A stretch of DNA of 64,000 nucleotides from Xanthomonas sacchari (GCF_040529065.1 NZ_CP132343.1:1302001-1366000), one strand, 5' to 3'; shown: positions 1 through 9,115, numbered from the stretch's first letter. Notes: generated from the sequence alone by a model not told the origin. Numbers and translations: made by a program.

Positions 1-2
1 TG

Positions 3-2042
3 CGTGGCGAGTCGCCGGTGTACATCGAGACCCTGGCCAAGAGCGGCTACCGCCTGGTGGCGCCGGTGCAGGCCTTGCCCGATGTCGAGGCCGAGGCCGG
101 CGCGGTTTCGGCTGCGTCGCCGGACACGGACCACGCCGAGGACACGGCGGCCCCCGTCGCCCCGGACATCGCCATCGCCCCTGCGGCGCGGCGGCGTCCG
201 CCGTCATGGCTGGCCGCCGCCGCGGGCGCGGCGTCGATGCTGGTCCTGGCCCTGGCCTTCTGGTGGTGGTTTGCGCGCCCCGCGGCCGAGCCTGCCGACA
301 GCGCCGAGCAGGAGCGCGTGCTGGGCAGCCCCAGCCGGCCATATCGGCTGATCACGGCCCTGTCCGGATTCAAGCTGGAGCCGGCGCTGTCACCGGATGG
401 TGCGCAAGTGGCGTATGCCGCACGCAGCAACGGCAGCGACGGCACGCAGTTGCTCATCCAGCCGACCAGCGGCGCCACCGGCAGCACCCCCCCGCGCTCG
501 CTCGGGGTGCCGGCCCGCGGCGCGTCCGACCGCCTGCCCACCTGGTCGCCCGATGGCACGCAGATCGCCTTCGCCCGGTTGGGTGCGGACCGGCAGTGCC
601 GGGTCATGCTGGTCCAGGCCGACGGCCGTGCGCCCGCCCGCGAGGTCGCGCGCTGCGACGACAGCGAATTGCTCAGCTTCGACTGGACGCCGGACGGCCG
701 CGGCCTGATCTTCGGCAGCCTGGGCGGCCGCCAGGCCGCGCGCGGCATCCGCGTGCTGGACCTGGGCAGCGGGCGCTGGACGGCGCTGGACTACCCGGTG
801 GGCGCCGGCGATTTCGATTACGCGCCGCGCTACTCGCCGGACGGCAAATGGATCGCCTTCGTGCGCAATCCGCAGATGGGCGGGCTGTGGCGGGTGCCGG
901 CCGCCGGCGGTATCGCCGAGCCGCTGACCCATGAGTTCGCCGAGATCCGCGGCTGGGACTGGGCGCGCGACGGGGAGGGCATCGTGTTCGGGCGCCGGGT
1001 CGATGGCGAGACCCGGCTTTATCGGCTGGACACCCAGACCCAGCGCCTGCGCGACCTGGGCCTGAGCGATGCGCAGGCGCCGCGATTGGCCCGCGATGGC
1101 GGCAGCCTGGCGTTCGTGCACCGGCGTCCGCAATTCGCCGTGTACCGCATCCCGGCGCGGGCGACGGACGTGCCGCGCGAACGCCAGCGGCTGTTCGCCT
1201 CCACCGGCCGCGACGGGCAGCCGAGCATCGCGCCCGACGGGCGCCAACTCGCCTTCACCTCCGATCGCGACGGCAGCTACGCGCTGTGGTGGGGCGACGT
1301 GACCCAGCCGGCCTCGTTGCGGCTGATCGAGGGCGTGCGGCCAGAGACCCGGCAGCCGTTGGCGTGGTCGGCCGACAGCCAGGCGCTGCTGGTCAGCGGC
1401 CGCGACGCGCAGGGGCACTCGGCGATCTACGAGGTCCGGCCGCAGTCCGGCAGCGTGGCGGCCCTGCCGGTGCCGGCCGGCGAGCCGCTGCAGGCGTTGT
1501 ACACCGCCGAGCCCGGGCAATTGCTGGTGCTGCTGGGCGAGAACGGCCGCACCCGCCTGCAGCTGTACGACCGGCGTGCGGTGCCCTGGCGGCCCCTGGC
1601 CACCCTGCCGGACGTGTCGCAGATCCGCATCGATCCGGCCAACGGGCAGATCCTGTTCACCCGGCTCGCGCGCAGCGGCCTGTGGCGCGCCGATGCCAGC
1701 CTGGACCTGGCCAGCGTGCGGGCCGTGGACGACGGCCTGCCCTCGCTGTGGCGCTACCGCAGCTGGGCGGTGGGCGCCGACGGGGCCGTGCATTACCTGT
1801 TCCAGACCAGCGAATGCGCCAGCCGCATGGCGCGCATCGATGGTGGCCGCGATGCCAGCGTGTGTCTGGACCGCGATCACTTCAGTGCGATCAACGGTTT
1901 CAGCATCGACCCGCGCAGCGGCGACGCCTATGTGGCCCTGGCGGTCGAGGATGGCAGCGAGATCGGCTTCATCCGCATGCGCGAGCAGCCCGAGTGGTTC
2001 TCGACGATCTCGCACAACTGGCTGATCCGAAAGGAAAAATAG
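3..2042 (+). CDS. CadC-like transmembrane transcriptional regulator with beta-propeller sensor (5' truncated by window edge)
   Basis: The gene enters from the left edge, so its start is missing. The first codons read RGESPVYIETLAKSGYRLV, the last beta-hairpin wing of an OmpR/CadC winged-helix DNA-binding domain. An Ala/Pro-rich linker follows, then one membrane segment (WLAAAAGAASMLVLALAFWW, roughly 64-87 residues in). About 530 periplasmic residues then carry repeated SPDG/APDG motifs typical of TolB-type PD40 propeller blades; I count seven or eight. The family binds DNA from the membrane in response to a periplasmic signal. Its position upstream of an AraC regulator and a TonB receptor suggests it controls that receptor, but this is inference. 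The signal cannot be read from the sequence. Confidence 0.85.
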   Translation, partial: RGESPVYIETLAKSGYRLVAPVQALPDVEAEAGAVSAASPDTDHAEDTAAPVAPDIAIAPAARRRPPSWLAAAAGAASMLVLALAFWWWFARPAAEPADSAEQERVLGSPSRPYRLITALSGFKLEPALSPDGAQVAYAARSNGSDGTQLLIQPTSGATGSTPPRSLGVPARGASDRLPTWSPDGTQIAFARLGADRQCRVMLVQADGRAPAREVARCDDSELLSFDWTPDGRGLIFGSLGGRQAARGIRVLDLGSGRWTALDYPVGAGDFDYAPRYSPDGKWIAFVRNPQMGGLWRVPAAGGIAEPLTHEFAEIRGWDWARDGEGIVFGRRVDGETRLYRLDTQTQRLRDLGLSDAQAPRLARDGGSLAFVHRRPQFAVYRIPARATDVPRERQRLFASTGRDGQPSIAPDGRQLAFTSDRDGSYALWWGDVTQPASLRLIEGVRPETRQPLAWSADSQALLVSGRDAQGHSAIYEVRPQSGSVAALPVPAGEPLQALYTAEPGQLLVLLGENGRTRLQLYDRRAVPWRPLATLPDVSQIRIDPANGQILFTRLARSGLWRADASLDLASVRAVDDGLPSLWRYRSWAVGADGAVHYLFQTSECASRMARIDGGRDASVCLDRDHFSAINGFSIDPRSGDAYVALAVEDGSEIGFIRMREQPEWFSTISHNWLIRKEK

Positions 2043-2044
2043 GT

Positions 2045-2063
2045 TTCGTAAGTTGTTCGTAAG
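2045..2063 (+). repeat. Tandem TTCGTAAG direct repeat upstream of araC-type gene
   Basis: Two perfect copies of TTCGTAAG start 11 bp apart, one helical turn, just after the stop codon of the CadC-like gene. This spacing is typical of operator half-sites on one DNA face. It may be a regulator site for the AraC gene. There is no direct evidence of binding. Confidence 0.4.
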
Positions 2064-2162
2064 GGCATCGTGGCGATTTCGGACAACTATCGCCAAGACG
2101 TCCTGACCTGCCGCCACATTCGGCAAAGACTGCGCGCCGGTTTACGTCAAACGGGTGCTCGG

Positions 2163-3059
2163 ATGCGGCAATCTTTCCTGGTCGATCATGGACAACAACT
2201 GGTGCTGGACGCCGACGACGCGCCGGCCGGGCCGGCCTGCCTGGGCGCGGCGCGCCTGGCCAGCGTGCAGGCGTCGGCGAATGCCTTCACGGTCTGGCTG
2301 CAACTGCGCGGCAGCGCCTGGATCGAGGCCAAGGAGGGGCGCTTCGCCCTGCGCCGTGGTCAGTGGCTGGCCTTCGAGCGCGACTCGCGGCCGCTGCTGC
2401 AGACCGACCGCGACGGCCTGAGCATCGGCCTGAGCCTGGACGGCGAGGCGCTCAAGGCCCTTGGGCGGATGGCCGACGAGACCTTGTATGCAGGGCGCGG
2501 CGAATTGTCGCTGCGCGAGACGCGCACCGCTTTGCGGCTGTGGCGGCAGGCGGCGGCGCGGCCCGGCGATGCCTTGGCGATGCGGCCGGTGCTGCTGCAC
2601 CTGGCTTCCATGCAGGGCGAGTTGTCGCGCCGCGTGCAGCGCTGCCCGGGACGCTCGCGGATGCGCAAGCGCCAGGTGTTCGGGCGCATGCAGCGCGCGC
2701 GGCTGTACCTGGACGGCCATCGCGACCGCGTGGTGCGGATCAGCGAGCTGGCGGAACTGACCAACTTCTCCGGCTGGTACCTGTCCAAGACGTTCCAGAC
2801 CCTGTACGAGGAAAGCCCGCAGGCGCTGTCGGCGCGCCTGCGCCTGGAGCGTGCGGCGGACCTGCTGCGCGACACCACGATGATGATCGGCGAGGTGGCC
2901 GCCGCCAGCGGATTCGACAACTGCTGCAGCTTCGCGCGGGCGTTCCGTGCGCGTTTCGGGGTCTCGGCCTCGCAATATCGCCACGGCAATCCCGTGCCGC
3001 CAGAATCGGCAAAGTCTGCGAGCGGCAGCGGCAAAGCAGCCGCGCTCACCGGAACGTAA
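2163..3059 (+). CDS. AraC-family transcriptional regulator
   Basis: This 298-residue protein has a C-terminal double helix-turn-helix of the AraC type (first helix pair near ISELAELTNFSGWYLSKTF, second near IGEVAAASGFDNCCSFARAF). The N-terminal part looks like a beta-rich cupin-type sensor domain (GSAWIEAKEGRFALRRGQW). I chose the ATG at 2163. An in-frame GTG at 2070 with an AAGGG upstream would add 31 residues, but codons there (aga, tta, att, tat) lack the GC-rich third positions of the rest of the gene. It lies between the CadC-like regulator and a TonB receptor on the same strand and probably regulates the latter. No ligand can be inferred. Confidence 0.85.
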   Translation: MRQSFLVDHGQQLVLDADDAPAGPACLGAARLASVQASANAFTVWLQLRGSAWIEAKEGRFALRRGQWLAFERDSRPLLQTDRDGLSIGLSLDGEALKALGRMADETLYAGRGELSLRETRTALRLWRQAAARPGDALAMRPVLLHLASMQGELSRRVQRCPGRSRMRKRQVFGRMQRARLYLDGHRDRVVRISELAELTNFSGWYLSKTFQTLYEESPQALSARLRLERAADLLRDTTMMIGEVAAASGFDNCCSFARAFRARFGVSASQYRHGNPVPPESAKSASGSGKAAALTGT

Positions 3060-3095
3060 CGTGCCGAGGGCGTCTTAACACGCCCCTAACGTTAC
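3056..3095. promoter_or_regulatory. Nested inverted repeat upstream of TonB-dependent receptor
   Basis: The outer arms are GTAACG (3056-3061) and CGTTAC (3090-3095). The inner arms are GGGCGT (3068-3073) and ACGCCC (3080-3085) with the loop CTTAAC. It overlaps the stop of the AraC gene and ends 13 bp before the receptor ATG. There is no T-tract, so it looks more like an operator or leader hairpin than a terminator. Confidence 0.4.
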
Positions 3096-3108
3096 CCTGG
3101 AGAGATTG

Positions 3109-5964
3109 ATGAACCTTCGCACTCCCGCAGTGCGGCTGGGCTTGCTGCCCGCCAGCATCGCGATCGCGTTGACGCCGGCGATTGCCGGCGCGCAAGAAGC
3201 CGCCGCCTCGTCCACCACCACGCTGGACCGGATCGAAATCACCGGTTCGCGCATCCGCAGCGCCGACGTCGAAACCCAGCAGCCGATCCTGACCCTGGAC
3301 CGCCAGGCGCTGGAGCGCCAGGGCTACACCTCGGTCGCCGACGTGCTGCAGAACCTGACCTCGGCCGGCTCCCCGGCCATCTCGCGCGCCGACGCGCTGG
3401 CGTCCGGCGAAAACGTCGGCGGCTACTACGTCGACCTGCGCAACCTCGGTGCCGAGCGCACCCTGGTGCTGCTGAACGGCAAGCGCCTGGGCGCCACCAC
3501 CTCCGGCCTGCAGGACCTGAGCCAGGTGCCGATGGCGGCCATCGAGCGCATCGAAGTGCTGAAGGACGGCGCCTCGTCGATCTACGGTTCCGACGCCATC
3601 GCCGGCGTGGTCAACATCATCACCCGCAAGCGCTTCGACGGCGCCGAGGTTTCCGCCGAGTTCGGCCAGTTCGGCGAAGGCGACGGCAAGACCTCGCAGT
3701 ACTCCTTCACCATCGGCACCCAGGGCGAGCGCGGTGGCGTGGCGCTGACCGCCGAGTACTCCAAGCAGGATCCGGTGTTCGCCAAGAACCGTTGGTTCAG
3801 CCGCGACGGCAGCCGTGGCCCGAACTCCACCCCGAGCAGCTGGAGCCCGATCAGCCAGAACGGCAGCTGGTGCAACCCGCTGACCGTGGATTGCTCGGAT
3901 CCGGACGTGGCGGTGTGGCAGACCCTGAACCAGGGCGGCAACCCGAACAACCCGGCCGACTACCATCCGCTGACGGCCGCCGAGCGCGCCAACTCCAACC
4001 AGCAGATGATGGTGCAGACCGGCGTCGAGCGTAAGTCGGTGTTCGCCAACGCCAACTACGACCTGACCGACTCCATCGTCTTCAACGCCGACGTGCTCTA
4101 CAACGAGCGCACCACCGATCAGCAGATCGCCGGCTATCCGTACCAGTCCGCCGCGTTCGGCACCCCGCTGGCCGCCGACAGTGCGTTCAACCCGATCGGC
4201 CAGGACATCGACTTCCGCCGCCGCCTGTGGGAAGTGCCGCGCACCACCGAGAGCAAGCTGAAGACCACGCGCTTCGCGCCGACCATCAGCGGCTCCTTCG
4301 AGTTCGCCGACAAGACCTGGGACTGGGACGTCGGTGCGCTGTGGAACCGCAACGAGAGCACCAAGACCGGTCACGGCGACATGAGCCTGATCGCCGCGCG
4401 CCAGGCGCTGGGTTCGTCCTTCATCAACGCCAACGGCGTCGCCCAGTGCGGCACCGCCGCCGCGCCGGTGTCGCTGAGCGCCTGCCGTCCGTGGAACCCG
4501 CTGCTGCCGTACGGCGTGGCCGGCCCGGGCTCGCTGGCCGATCCGGACACCCAGGCCTTCCTGTTCCCGTACTTCACCGACACCGGCCTGACCAAGACCA
4601 CCAGCTACACCGCCAACCTGAGCGGCACCCTGGCGACGCTGCCGGCGGGCGACCTCGGCGTTGCGGTCGGCTACGAGCACCGCAAGGAAGAAGGCCGCTT
4701 CTCGCCGGACGCCTTCGCGCAGTCGGGTGAGAGCACCGGCCTGGGCGCCAAGACCACCTCCGGCAACTACGATCTGGACGAGTTCTACCTCGAGTTGAAC
4801 GTGCCGATCCTGGCCGACATGGCGTTCGCCAAGCAGCTGACCCTGAACCTGGCCAGCCGCTACTCGGACTACAGCAACTTCGGCGACACGGTGAACTCCA
4901 AGTTCGGCTTCACCTGGAAGCCAATCGACGAGCTGCTGGTCCGCGGCACCTACGCCGAGGGCTTCCGCGCGCCGACGATCAGCGATCTGTACGGCGGCCT
5001 GAGCAGCAGCTTCGAGTCGTACGTCGATCCGTGCGGCGTGGGCGCGCCGAACAGCGTCAACGGCAACGCGGCGTGTTCCGCGGCCGGCGTGCCGGTCGGC
5101 TACACCCAGCTGGGCCAGGGCTACGTGCCGTGCACCACCTATCCGTGCCAGACCCCGGACGAGTTCATCAGCGGCTCCAACCCGAACCTGAAGCCGGAAA
5201 CCTCCACCAGCAAGACCGCCGGTCTGGTGTGGAGCCCGCGCTGGGTGCAGGGCCTGGACATCTCGCTGGATTGGTACCGCTACGAGATCAAGGACATGAT
5301 CATCGCCGATAGCGTGGACCGCATCCTGCGCGACTGCTACGTGCTGGGCAATGCCGAGCGCTGCGCCGGCGTGACCCGCGCCGCCGACGGCCACATCTCG
5401 GCGATGACCTACGGCGTGGCCAACCTCGGCCAGATGGAGACCGAAGGCTACGATCTGGGCATCCGCTACCGTCTGCCGGAAATGGCGTTCGGCAAGATCA
5501 TGATCGACTGGCAGACCAGCTACGTCAGCAAGTACGACGAAGCCGGCCAGAACGCCGCGGGCGACAACATCACCATCGGCCGCGTGGGCGAGCCGGGCAT
5601 CTTCCGCGTGCGCTCCAACCTGGGCGTGAACTGGACGATGGGCGACTTCGGTGTGAACTACACCCTGCGCTACTACTCCGGCATGAAGGAAAGCTGCATC
5701 TCGCTGGCCACGGACTACTGCGATGCGCCGGACCACTTCGCCAACGGCGAATCCGATCCGCTGCGTCACACCGGTGCCAACACCTTCCACGACCTGCAGG
5801 TCAACTGGAAGGCGCCGTGGGATGCGACGATCGCCATCGGTGCGAACAACGTGTTCGACCACCGCGGTCCGCTGATGTACTCGGCCCCGGACAGCAGCTT
5901 CGCCTACTACGGCGGCTTTGACATCGGGCGCTACGTGTACATGAAGTACACCCAGCGCTTCTGA
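3109..5964 (+). CDS. TonB-dependent outer-membrane receptor
   Basis: This 951-residue outer-membrane receptor imports a scarce ligand using TonB energy. It has a Sec signal peptide (LGLLPASIAIALTPAIAGAQ), then LDRIEITGSRI, a typical TonB-box/plug start. A plug domain follows with LVLLNGKRLG and IERIEVLKDGASSIYGSDAI, and the long beta-barrel ends in the expected terminal Phe (KYTQRF). The ATG at 3109 follows GGAGAG; an in-frame TTG directly before it is less likely. It forms a unit with the two upstream regulators and is closed by a strong terminator. The substrate is unknown: the plug pattern resembles the carbohydrate/peptide-type receptors expanded in Xanthomonas rather than classical siderophore receptors, which is only an impression. 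Confidence 0.93.
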   Translation: MNLRTPAVRLGLLPASIAIALTPAIAGAQEAAASSTTTLDRIEITGSRIRSADVETQQPILTLDRQALERQGYTSVADVLQNLTSAGSPAISRADALASGENVGGYYVDLRNLGAERTLVLLNGKRLGATTSGLQDLSQVPMAAIERIEVLKDGASSIYGSDAIAGVVNIITRKRFDGAEVSAEFGQFGEGDGKTSQYSFTIGTQGERGGVALTAEYSKQDPVFAKNRWFSRDGSRGPNSTPSSWSPISQNGSWCNPLTVDCSDPDVAVWQTLNQGGNPNNPADYHPLTAAERANSNQQMMVQTGVERKSVFANANYDLTDSIVFNADVLYNERTTDQQIAGYPYQSAAFGTPLAADSAFNPIGQDIDFRRRLWEVPRTTESKLKTTRFAPTISGSFEFADKTWDWDVGALWNRNESTKTGHGDMSLIAARQALGSSFINANGVAQCGTAAAPVSLSACRPWNPLLPYGVAGPGSLADPDTQAFLFPYFTDTGLTKTTSYTANLSGTLATLPAGDLGVAVGYEHRKEEGRFSPDAFAQSGESTGLGAKTTSGNYDLDEFYLELNVPILADMAFAKQLTLNLASRYSDYSNFGDTVNSKFGFTWKPIDELLVRGTYAEGFRAPTISDLYGGLSSSFESYVDPCGVGAPNSVNGNAACSAAGVPVGYTQLGQGYVPCTTYPCQTPDEFISGSNPNLKPETSTSKTAGLVWSPRWVQGLDISLDWYRYEIKDMIIADSVDRILRDCYVLGNAERCAGVTRAADGHISAMTYGVANLGQMETEGYDLGIRYRLPEMAFGKIMIDWQTSYVSKYDEAGQNAAGDNITIGRVGEPGIFRVRSNLGVNWTMGDFGVNYTLRYYSGMKESCISLATDYCDAPDHFANGESDPLRHTGANTFHDLQVNWKAPWDATIAIGANNVFDHRGPLMYSAPDSSFAYYGGFDIGRYVYMKYTQRF

Positions 5965-5985
5965 TCGAGCTGTTCGCGTAACACG

Positions 5986-6013
5986 AAGACGGGCCGCAAG
6001 GCCCGTCTTTTTT
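5986..6013 (+). terminator. Rho-independent terminator after TonB receptor
   Basis: A perfect 10-bp stem, AAGACGGGCC / GGCCCGTCTT with a GCAA loop, is followed by a T run, 21 bp after the receptor stop codon. It closes the regulator-receptor unit. Confidence 0.92.
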
Positions 6014-6225
6014 GTGCCTGCGCGGCGCGTGTGACGTGGCGTGCCGGGCGGCGGGCAGGCGGTTGGCGAGCTGGGGCGTGGGACATGGCCGGCGCTTCCT
6101 TGCATCCGTCGCTATTGCTCCGGCGACCGGTGGCGATGCGACGCAAGGTGACTGGCGCCGTGCGCCGGCGATCGAGCGTCAGGGCCAGTCCAGGAACGCG
6201 CTGTGGCCGAATGCAATTGCCTTGC

Positions 6226-6292
6226 CGTAGGAGCGGCTTCAGCCGCGACCGGCTGCGCCGGGATGTCTGTCGCGGCTGAAGCCGCTCCTACG
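6226..6292. repeat. REP-type palindrome (GTAGGAGCGGCTTCAGCCGC family)
   Basis: The left arm GTAGGAGCGGCTTCAGCCGC is matched by its reverse complement about 20 bp further on, forming a long near-perfect hairpin. The same element occurs at 14692-14759 and 55394-55463. It resembles the REP palindromes dispersed in gamma-proteobacteria. Confidence 0.85.
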
Positions 6293-6532
6293 ACAGCGCG
6301 CTTCGCGTCGTCGTGGGGAATGCCCTGACGCGGTTACTCTTGTGGCCACTATGCGCTCGCAGGGAACGGCTCTCGCCGCGATGCGGGATGGCGCAGTCGT
6401 CGCATCGCTGCAGGGGCGCGCGCGGACCGTCGTGTGGATCGAGCGACTGGCTGGCCGCGATGTCGGCGCGAGAGGCGCCGAAAGAGGTGTGCCAACGGCA
6501 GCTAAGACGCCAGCGAAGTGCAAGCGCCATTC

Positions 6533-6561
6533 GGCGCACGCGGCAGCAAGCCGCGCGCGCC
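6533..6561 (-). terminator. Possible terminator hairpin of HDOD gene
   Basis: A 12-bp GC-rich stem with one mismatch and an AGCAA loop lies 10 bp beyond the HDOD stop codon. There is no clear U-tract, so it may only be an mRNA 3'-end hairpin. Confidence 0.4.
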
Positions 6562-6571
6562 ACGGTCGGGC

Positions 6572-7687
6572 TCAGGCCGAGGTCAGCCCCATCAGGTTTT
6601 CGGCGTGTTCGCGCCAGGTCGGCAGCTTGCTCAGCATGCCGGTCTTGGACAGGTACTCCTCGTCCACCTCCGAGCCGCTGGCCAGGGCCATCGCCACGTG
6701 TACCGCGCCGGTGACCCAGAAGCTGCGGGTGCTGGAGCGCTGCGGCTGGCGATGGAAGGCCACCGCCTCGATGATCGGCATCGGCAGGCCCCACAGGCCG
6801 AGCAGGTAGGCACCGGCCTCGGCGTGGCCCGGGCGGGCGTCGTCGGCATCGACGGGCGGCTCGCGCTCGTCGCGCACGCCCGGCAGCAACAGGCCGATGT
6901 CGGCCAGCAGCGCCGCGGTCGAGCCCAGTTCGACGCTGGACGCCGGCAGCATCTTCGCGGCCAGCTTGGACGCCAGCAGCGAGCGCTGCTGCAGCGCGTT
7001 GCGCTCGGCGTTGGACAGCGCCTGCACCGAGAACACTTCGCTGGCCAGGACCAGGTCGCGCAGGGTGGCGGTGCCCAGCCGGGTCACGGCGGTGCGCAGG
7101 TCGGAAATGGTGCGGCCGTTGGAGAAGAACGCCGAGTTGCACAGCTGCAGCACCTTGGCCGCGATCGCCGGGTCGGCCGAGACCAGCTTGGCCAGGTCGG
7201 CGGCGTTGCTGCCTTCGTCCTGCTCCAGCGCGTGCATCAGGCTCAGGTACAGATGCGGGGGCGAGGGCAGCTTCTCGATGCGGCCGATGCTGGAGCGCAG
7301 GCGCGGGTTACCCAGCAGTTCCTGCAGTTCTTCCAGACTGGTGACCGCCTCCAGCAGCATCTCCGGCGACAGCGGCAGCGGCAGGAACCGGTGCGCCACG
7401 CCGATGATCCGCGCCGGCGGCGCGCGATTGCTCTGTTCGGCCTCGATCAGCGCGATGCGGATGGTTTCCGGACTCAGTGTGCGGATCTGGCCGAGCAGGG
7501 TGGCAGTGGTCAGGTCCGGCAGCGTCGGCGCGGCGATCACCGCATCCAGGCGCACCGTGGCTGCCGCGGCGATCGCGGCATTGCCGTCGGCGACGCTCTG
7601 GACCTGCCAGTCGTCGCCCAGATCGCGAATGTATTCAGTGACTTCGGACGGAAGGCTGGCTTCGTCGCCGACGAACAGGATGCGCAA
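6572..7687 (-). CDS. HDOD-domain signalling protein with degenerate receiver-like N-terminus
   Basis: The product has 371 residues. The N-terminus RILFVGDEASLPSEV has the beta-alpha fold of a receiver domain, but the acidic pocket and phospho-Asp are not evident. The middle and C-terminus form an HDOD domain (LVSADPAIAAKVLQLCNSAFF, AVTRLGTATLRDLVLASEVF), the non-catalytic HD relative that proteobacteria use in signalling, motility and c-di-GMP networks. I start at the TTG at 7687 because GGGGGACAG lies just upstream; a longer frame to 7750 lacks a ribosome site and the extra residues fit no domain. The gene is monocistronic. The partner is unknown. Confidence 0.8.
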   Translation of the reverse strand: MRILFVGDEASLPSEVTEYIRDLGDDWQVQSVADGNAAIAAAATVRLDAVIAAPTLPDLTTATLLGQIRTLSPETIRIALIEAEQSNRAPPARIIGVAHRFLPLPLSPEMLLEAVTSLEELQELLGNPRLRSSIGRIEKLPSPPHLYLSLMHALEQDEGSNAADLAKLVSADPAIAAKVLQLCNSAFFSNGRTISDLRTAVTRLGTATLRDLVLASEVFSVQALSNAERNALQQRSLLASKLAAKMLPASSVELGSTAALLADIGLLLPGVRDEREPPVDADDARPGHAEAGAYLLGLWGLPMPIIEAVAFHRQPQRSSTRSFWVTGAVHVAMALASGSEVDEEYLSKTGMLSKLPTWREHAENLMGLTSA

Positions 7688-7812
7688 GAGACTGTCCCCC
7701 AAGAAGAGCCGGATCGCGGACGGACCGGGCTCGCTGATGCCATGACGCAATGTACCGCAAACCCCGGAGCGCGGCGCCCCGGCAACGGCAAGACGTGAAA
7801 CGGATCAGCCGT

Positions 7813-7832
7813 GGCGGGGCAGGCGCCCCGCC
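7813..7832 (-). terminator. Possible terminator hairpin of ppa
   Basis: A perfect 8-bp stem GGCGGGGC / GCCCCGCC lies 14 bp beyond the ppa stop codon, with no U-tract following. Confidence 0.4.
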
Positions 7833-7845
7833 TCGGCCGCGCGGC

Positions 7846-8379
7846 TCAGGCGCCGGCTTCGTAACGGGTCACGGACTCGCGCAGGATGCGCTTGGCCTCT
7901 TCGGCATTGCCCCAGCCGTCGAGCTTGACCCACTTGCCCTTCTCCAGATCCTTGTAGTGCTCGAAGAAGTGGCCGATGCGCTCCATCCAGTGGCCGGACA
8001 CCTGGGTGATGTCCTCGATGTGCGCGTAGCCCTGGAACACCTTGGCCACCGGCACCGCCAGGATCTTCTCGTCGCTGCCGGCCTCGTCGCTCATCTTCAG
8101 CACGCCGACCGGGCGGCAGCGCACCACGCAGCCGGGCACCAGCGGCAGCGGCAGCACCACCAGCACGTCGGCCGGGTCGCCGTCGCCGCACAGGGTATTG
8201 GGCACGTAGCCGTAGTTGCAGGGGTAGCGCATCGGGGTGGAGAGGATGCGGTCGACGAAGATCGCGCCGCTGGCCTTGTCCACTTCGTACTTGACCGGCT
8301 CGGAATCCTTGGGGATTTCGATGACGACGTTGATTTCTTCCGGCAGGTTCTTGCCGGAGGTGACCAGTTCCAGACCCAT
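7846..8379 (-). CDS. ppa: Inorganic pyrophosphatase (soluble, family I)
   Basis: This cytoplasmic enzyme hydrolyses pyrophosphate to two phosphates, pulling biosynthetic reactions forward. Its 177 residues match the usual length of bacterial family I. The signature DGDPADVLV is present, as are YEVDKASGAIFVDR and MRYPCNYGYVPNT, which hold the Mg2+ and substrate residues. The ATG at 8379 is followed by a typical N-terminus (MGLELVTSGKNLPEEINVVI). It is one of three pyrophosphate-handling genes within 6 kb (with hppA and pfp). Confidence 0.97.
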   Translation of the reverse strand: MGLELVTSGKNLPEEINVVIEIPKDSEPVKYEVDKASGAIFVDRILSTPMRYPCNYGYVPNTLCGDGDPADVLVVLPLPLVPGCVVRCRPVGVLKMSDEAGSDEKILAVPVAKVFQGYAHIEDITQVSGHWMERIGHFFEHYKDLEKGKWVKLDGWGNAEEAKRILRESVTRYEAGA

Positions 8380-8577
8380 GCGCTAGCTCCAGTGGAGTGG
8401 CTTCTAAAGAGGCAGGCATTCTAGTCGGTTGGCTGTTGCAATGCAGCGCACAGCGGTTCGGAGGATTCCTACAGCGGTTTCGGACTCCATACCGGCCCGC
8501 ATGGGGCGCATTCCGATGGTGCGGGTCCTCGGGGGCGGCGACCCTGTGGCCACTGTCCCCCATCAAGGAGCAAGACG

Positions 8578-9066
8578 ATGAACGGAATCCGGCGATCGAT
8601 GTGGCCGCTGCTGGCGGTGCTGCTCCTGGCCTGCGGCGCTGCGCAGGCGCAGCAGGCCGCGCCGAGGTATGTGGATGCGATGGACTATCCGGCGCCCGGC
8701 GAAGGCTGGGAGGCGTTCGCCGACCTGGAGCGACGGCTGGCATACGACTTCGACCAGCTGTGCGGCGACACCTTCTGCGAAGGCGACTACAGCGACTACC
8801 GGCCGCTGCGCTATCGCTGCTCGGTGCGCCAGCGCGACGGGGTGATCGGCGAGTGCCTGTGGAGCTTCGCTGCCAGCGAGGCCAGCGTCGACCCGGACAC
8901 CGGCCAGGTGGTGGTCGATGCGCGGCTGTGGCACTGCCGCACGCCGCTGCAGCCGCAGACCCGAGTGCACGCGCTGTACGCGGCGCTGTCGGGCGAGCGA
9001 CCGCTGTTCGCGCCGCTGCCGCACAGCGAGCGCAGCATCAACGACGGCCTGATCGACTGCCTGTAG
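8578..9066 (+). CDS. Conserved hypothetical exported protein, six cysteines
   Basis: This 162-residue protein has a clear Sec signal peptide (MWPLLAVLLLACGAAQAQQ, cleavage expected after AQA). The mature part has six cysteines (LCGD, FCEG, RCSV, ECLW, HCRT, DCL at the end), enough for three periplasmic disulfides. There are no membrane segments and I recognise no family. An AAGGAG-like site lies just before the ATG. It points toward hppA and the two are separated by a shared hairpin, so it is a single-gene unit. Function unknown. Confidence 0.75.
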   Translation: MNGIRRSMWPLLAVLLLACGAAQAQQAAPRYVDAMDYPAPGEGWEAFADLERRLAYDFDQLCGDTFCEGDYSDYRPLRYRCSVRQRDGVIGECLWSFAASEASVDPDTGQVVVDARLWHCRTPLQPQTRVHALYAALSGERPLFAPLPHSERSINDGLIDCL

Positions 9067-9082
9067 CCACGACGCGCATGCG

Positions 9083-9115
9083 CAGCGGGCGTCGGCATGT
9101 CGCCGGCGCCCGCTG
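9083..9115. terminator. Bidirectional hairpin between convergent genes
   Basis: A 14-bp stem (CAGCGGGCGTCGGC paired with GCCGGCGCCCGCTG, one G-U pair) lies in the 58-bp gap between the convergent exported-protein gene and hppA. It is followed by TCTCT. It probably ends transcription both ways. Confidence 0.5.

Larger units (their letters stand above)
6014..6571. other. Intergenic region with a REP-type palindrome, no gene seen
   Basis: This stretch of about 560 bp lies between the receptor terminator and the HDOD gene. It holds the palindrome at 6226-6292 and a hairpin at 6533-6561 near the HDOD stop. Open frames here are Arg/Ala-rich, lack ribosome sites and resemble no family. I see no gene. 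Confidence 0.6.

Noticed and set aside
2070-2162. Longer AraC-family protein starting at GTG 2070
   Set aside because: An AAGGG precedes it, but codons in the extension have low third-position GC and contain rare codons, unlike the rest of the gene. The ATG at 2163 is preferred.
3046-6105. Very long antisense frame opposite the first TonB receptor (also 27441-30299 and 39380-42487 opposite the other receptors)
   Set aside because: In DNA this GC-rich the complementary frame of a well-biased gene stays open. The translations are Val/Ala/Gly/Arg/Gln/His-rich without domains, and the sense frames are clear receptors.
6012-6570. Small genes in the gap after the first receptor
   Set aside because: Frames are Arg-rich, overlap a REP palindrome and have no ribosome sites or recognisable family.
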